Part shown: positions 13,392 through 15,939 of the stretch, one piece after another
How positions within the stretch are numbered: position 1 is the first letter of the stretch
Layout: each line of letters begins with the position of its first letter
NCBI GenBank assembly: GCA_003445095.1
Contig: DLVS01000414.1
Location: 1 to 15,939, forward strand
Direction of reading: 5' to 3'
DNA length: 15,939 bases
DNA from: Verrucomicrobiales bacterium
GTDB taxonomy: Bacteria; Verrucomicrobiota; Verrucomicrobiia; Limisphaerales; UBA9464
Translations under genes and position numbers: made by a program
Notes under the pieces: model-generated
Database searches by the model: none
Told to the model about the DNA's origin: nothing
What the model saw: only the letters and a program-made list of their open reading frames with translations

Positions 13392-15939
13392 ATGCCTCCG
13401 GAACATGATTCCAGCGTGCCTCGTTGCCCGCGTTGCGCCGCGACGGTGCCCCAGGAGGCTCCCGAGGGAATGTGCGCTGCGTGCCTGGTGGAACTCGCAC
13501 TTTTGGTGGAAGAACCAGCGCCGCCGGCGGCCGACCAGGCGGTACCGCTCATTCGAAAACTTGGCGAATTTGAACTTCTGGAGCGGTTGGGACAGGGAGG
13601 GATGGGTGTCGTGTACAAGGCGCGTCAGCCGCGTCTCAACCGATTAGTCGCACTCAAACTGATCGTGTCGCGCGACCCGGCCCGGCGCGACTTCGCCGAG
13701 CGCTTCCGTCGCGAAGCCGAGGCGGCCGCAGCTTTGGATCATCCGGGCATTGTCACCGTGTATGAAGCCGGCGAGGCCGGTGGAGAAGCGTACCTCGCGA
13801 TGCAATTGATCGATGGCCTGCCGTTGGAACAGGTTATCCGTTCCACTCCGCCGACTCCGGAAACCGCGGCCCGGCTGACTGCCCGAATCGCCCGAGCCGT
13901 CCACTACGCGCACCAGCGCGGCGTGCTGCATCGAGACCTCAAGCCAGGCAACGTGCTGATCGACACCGCCGGCGAACCGTACCTTACCGATTTCGGTCTG
14001 GCTCGATTGCTCGCTCACGAAAGCACGGTCACCAGCACGATGGCGAGTCTCGGAACGCCCTCCTACATGCCACCCGAACAGGCGGCGGGAGGCGCCGCTC
14101 GGGCGACCACTGCTGGAGATGTGTACGGACTCGGGACAATTCTGTTCGAGGCCCTCACGGGAGTTCCCCCATTCTCCGGCGCGACCGCCTACGAGACAGT
14201 TCGGAAGGTGTTGGAACAAGAGCCGCGGCCTCCGTCGGTGATGAATTCGCGAATTCCATCCGACCTCGACACGATCTGCCTCAAATGCCTCTCCAAGGAA
14301 CCACGCCAACGTTACGGCTCCGCTCGCGAACTTGCCGACGACCTCGAACGTTGGTTGCGCCACGAGCCCATCCAAGCGCGTCCTGCTTCGGGTACGGAGC
14401 GTCTCGTGAAATGGGCGAGACGCCGACCAACGTCGGCGGCGTTGGTGATCGTTTCCGTCCTCGCGGTCACGGTCGTCACCGTGGGCAGCGTGATCGCCGC
14501 CGCCCGCTGGCGCGAACAGCGGGATGAATCGGTCGCTCAACGGCTCCGTGCCGAAAAGGTCTCGACCCGCCTACTCATTGAGGAGGCGGAACGGCAACTG
14601 CGGGAGGGCCAGCCTTCGAACGCCTTGGCGCTACTCGCACAATTGCTTCGCCAATCTTCGTCCAACTCCGTCGCCGCGAATCGCATCGTGTCGTTGCTCA
14701 ACCAACGGAGTTTTGCCTTACCTTTGTTCGCTGGGTTTCGTCATTCCGCGAGCTTGAATTCAGCCCACTTCACGTCGATTCCCGGACAGGTTCTGGTCGG
14801 CGGCGATTCCGAGGCCCAGCTTTGGGAAGTCGAGGGTGATCGTCGTGTGGGAGCCGCCTTCACCCACGGCGCCCCAGTTGTCCAAGCTCAGATGTCTCCG
14901 AACGGTTTGCGTGTGGTCACGGTTGGTGAGGACCGGCGAGTTAGGCTTTGGGACGCTCGTCTGGCCAATTCCGAAGTGCGCCTCGACGCCGTTCAGAAGC
15001 ACGCGCGTTACGCGGAGTTCAGCGCCGATAGCGGCCGCTTGTTGGTCGCTGGAGACGACGGCCGGATCGAGATTATTGATGGCGCAAACGGGCGCCTTCT
15101 CCGGACCCTCCAACATCAGCGCGCGGTTCCGATGGCTCGGTTCAGTCCCGACGGGACTCGCGTGGCCGGGGTTACGACTGACGGCTTCCTCATGGTGTGG
15201 GAGCTTCATCAAACCCCAACGAAGCCAAAGGTCCGCAGCCTCGCGGCCGAAGGAAGCGTGGTCGCATGGGATCCCACGGGCCGATTTCTCGCCGCCCCGA
15301 TCGACGGTTACGAAACGTTGAGTCTTGTTGACGCCGACACCCTTGAGAAGGTCGGTGGAACCATGCGGCACGGGGCGCCACTCGCGAGGGTGGAGTTTAG
15401 TCCCGACGGGACCCACCTGGTGACGGCTTCCGAAGATCGGACGGCCCGTGTTTGGGACGCTCGACGAGGAATTCCGTTGACTGAACCGATGCGGCATCCC
15501 GGGGTGGTAACAGGAGCCGAATTCTCGCCCGACGGACGCCAAGTATTGACCGCATGCGAGGATGGTCTGGCGCGAATCTGGGATGTCATCGATGGACGGA
15601 TCCAATCGCGGCCAATGAATCATCCGGCGGCAGTCGCGCACGCGGGGCTAAGTGCTGACGGACGAAAGTTAGTCACCGTCGCCAACGACCAACTCGTCCG
15701 CGTATGGGACACCCGCACTTCGACCCTGTTATTCCCGCCCTTGCCTCATCCGCACCCGCTGCACAGCGCCTATTTCAACCAGGATGGAACTCGGATTGTG
15801 GTGGCAGATGGCGGGCGGATCCGAGAACAGCTCAAGGTGGAACAAGGCACAACCGTCAGCGTTTGGGATGCGGTCTCGGGCAAGCGGATGGGACCGGCCT
15901 TAGAGCTCGGAGGTCGGCCGAACGGAGTCCAGCTCAGTC
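13392..15939 (+). CDS. Membrane Ser/Thr protein kinase with WD40 sensor domain; 3' end cut by window edge
   Basis: 849 codons are readable from ATG 13392, still open at the edge. The order is a zinc ribbon with CPRC (12-15) and C28/C31, then a Hanks-type kinase domain from about 58: glycine loop GQGGMGVVY (67-75), Lys89, Glu108, HRDLKPGN (180-187), DFG (200-202) and GTPSYMPPEQ in the activation segment, so all key catalytic residues are present. One membrane helix lies near 345-365 (AALVIVSVLAVTVVTVGSVIAAA), followed by a short helical linker. From about 445 there are many WD40 blades of the FSPDGT...WD type, such as FSPDGTHLVTASEDRTARVWD and FSPDGRQVLTACEDGLARIWD. It would phosphorylate Ser/Thr in the cytoplasm, with the beta-propeller on the far side of the membrane as ligand or protein-binding sensor. 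It is cotranscribed with the upstream sigma factor; targets are unknown. Confidence 0.93.
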   Translation, partial: MPPEHDSSVPRCPRCAATVPQEAPEGMCAACLVELALLVEEPAPPAADQAVPLIRKLGEFELLERLGQGGMGVVYKARQPRLNRLVALKLIVSRDPARRDFAERFRREAEAAAALDHPGIVTVYEAGEAGGEAYLAMQLIDGLPLEQVIRSTPPTPETAARLTARIARAVHYAHQRGVLHRDLKPGNVLIDTAGEPYLTDFGLARLLAHESTVTSTMASLGTPSYMPPEQAAGGAARATTAGDVYGLGTILFEALTGVPPFSGATAYETVRKVLEQEPRPPSVMNSRIPSDLDTICLKCLSKEPRQRYGSARELADDLERWLRHEPIQARPASGTERLVKWARRRPTSAALVIVSVLAVTVVTVGSVIAAARWREQRDESVAQRLRAEKVSTRLLIEEAERQLREGQPSNALALLAQLLRQSSSNSVAANRIVSLLNQRSFALPLFAGFRHSASLNSAHFTSIPGQVLVGGDSEAQLWEVEGDRRVGAAFTHGAPVVQAQMSPNGLRVVTVGEDRRVRLWDARLANSEVRLDAVQKHARYAEFSADSGRLLVAGDDGRIEIIDGANGRLLRTLQHQRAVPMARFSPDGTRVAGVTTDGFLMVWELHQTPTKPKVRSLAAEGSVVAWDPTGRFLAAPIDGYETLSLVDADTLEKVGGTMRHGAPLARVEFSPDGTHLVTASEDRTARVWDARRGIPLTEPMRHPGVVTGAEFSPDGRQVLTACEDGLARIWDVIDGRIQSRPMNHPAAVAHAGLSADGRKLVTVANDQLVRVWDTRTSTLLFPPLPHPHPLHSAYFNQDGTRIVVADGGRIREQLKVEQGTTVSVWDAVSGKRMGPALELGGRPNGVQLS

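Noticed and set aside
13644..14540. 298-aa minus-strand frame, and a 293-aa one at 14760-15641
   Set aside because: Both lie opposite the kinase/WD40 gene, whose plus-strand frame has clear catalytic motifs. They are high-GC antisense shadows.

Overview
The window looks like chromosomal DNA of a free-living member of the Verrucomicrobiota, or a close relative in the PVC group. The evidence is the gene content: a DUF2723 membrane glycosyltransferase with TPRs, a sigma factor paired with a WD40-carrying Ser/Thr kinase, an ECF sigma factor followed by a small membrane protein, few recognisable Shine-Dalgarno sites, GTG starts, moderately high GC, and intergenic regions full of palindromic repeats. 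No phage, IS transposase, CRISPR, tRNA or rRNA was seen.

Layout. (1) 1-1442, minus: citramalate synthase (cimA), cut by the left edge, the entry step to isoleucine from pyruvate and acetyl-CoA. Its leader (about 1443-1689, minus) carries an extended -10 promoter, a 30-codon ORF with five Ile codons in eight, a possible antiterminator overlapping that ORF's stop codon, and a strong intrinsic terminator 31 nt before cimA. This reads as an isoleucine-sensing transcription attenuator and is the best regulatory find. (2) 1736-6687, plus: ECF sigma factor, an overlapping one-helix membrane protein, and a 1338-aa DUF2723/TPR protein (GT-C, protein O-mannosyltransferase-like), probably cotranscribed. 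(3) 6688-7685: no gene; a REP-like palindrome, a tandem array of about 3.8 copies of a 171-173 bp repeat, and a perfect 12-bp hairpin. (4) 7686-8993, minus: a secreted AA10 lytic polysaccharide monooxygenase with two CBM2-like domains. (5) 8994-9517: no gene; two more REP-like copies. (6) 9518-12223, plus: Lhr-type superfamily 2 helicase. (7) 12552 to the right edge, plus: a sigma-70-family factor and, 18 nt later, a Ser/Thr protein kinase with an N-terminal zinc ribbon, one membrane helix and a WD40 sensor domain, cut by the edge.

The genes form several independent units: amino-acid synthesis with its own attenuator, a possible envelope glycosylation unit with its own sigma factor, extracellular chitin or cellulose attack, DNA repair, and a signalling pair. 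Only sequence reading was done; family calls rest on motifs recognised by eye.
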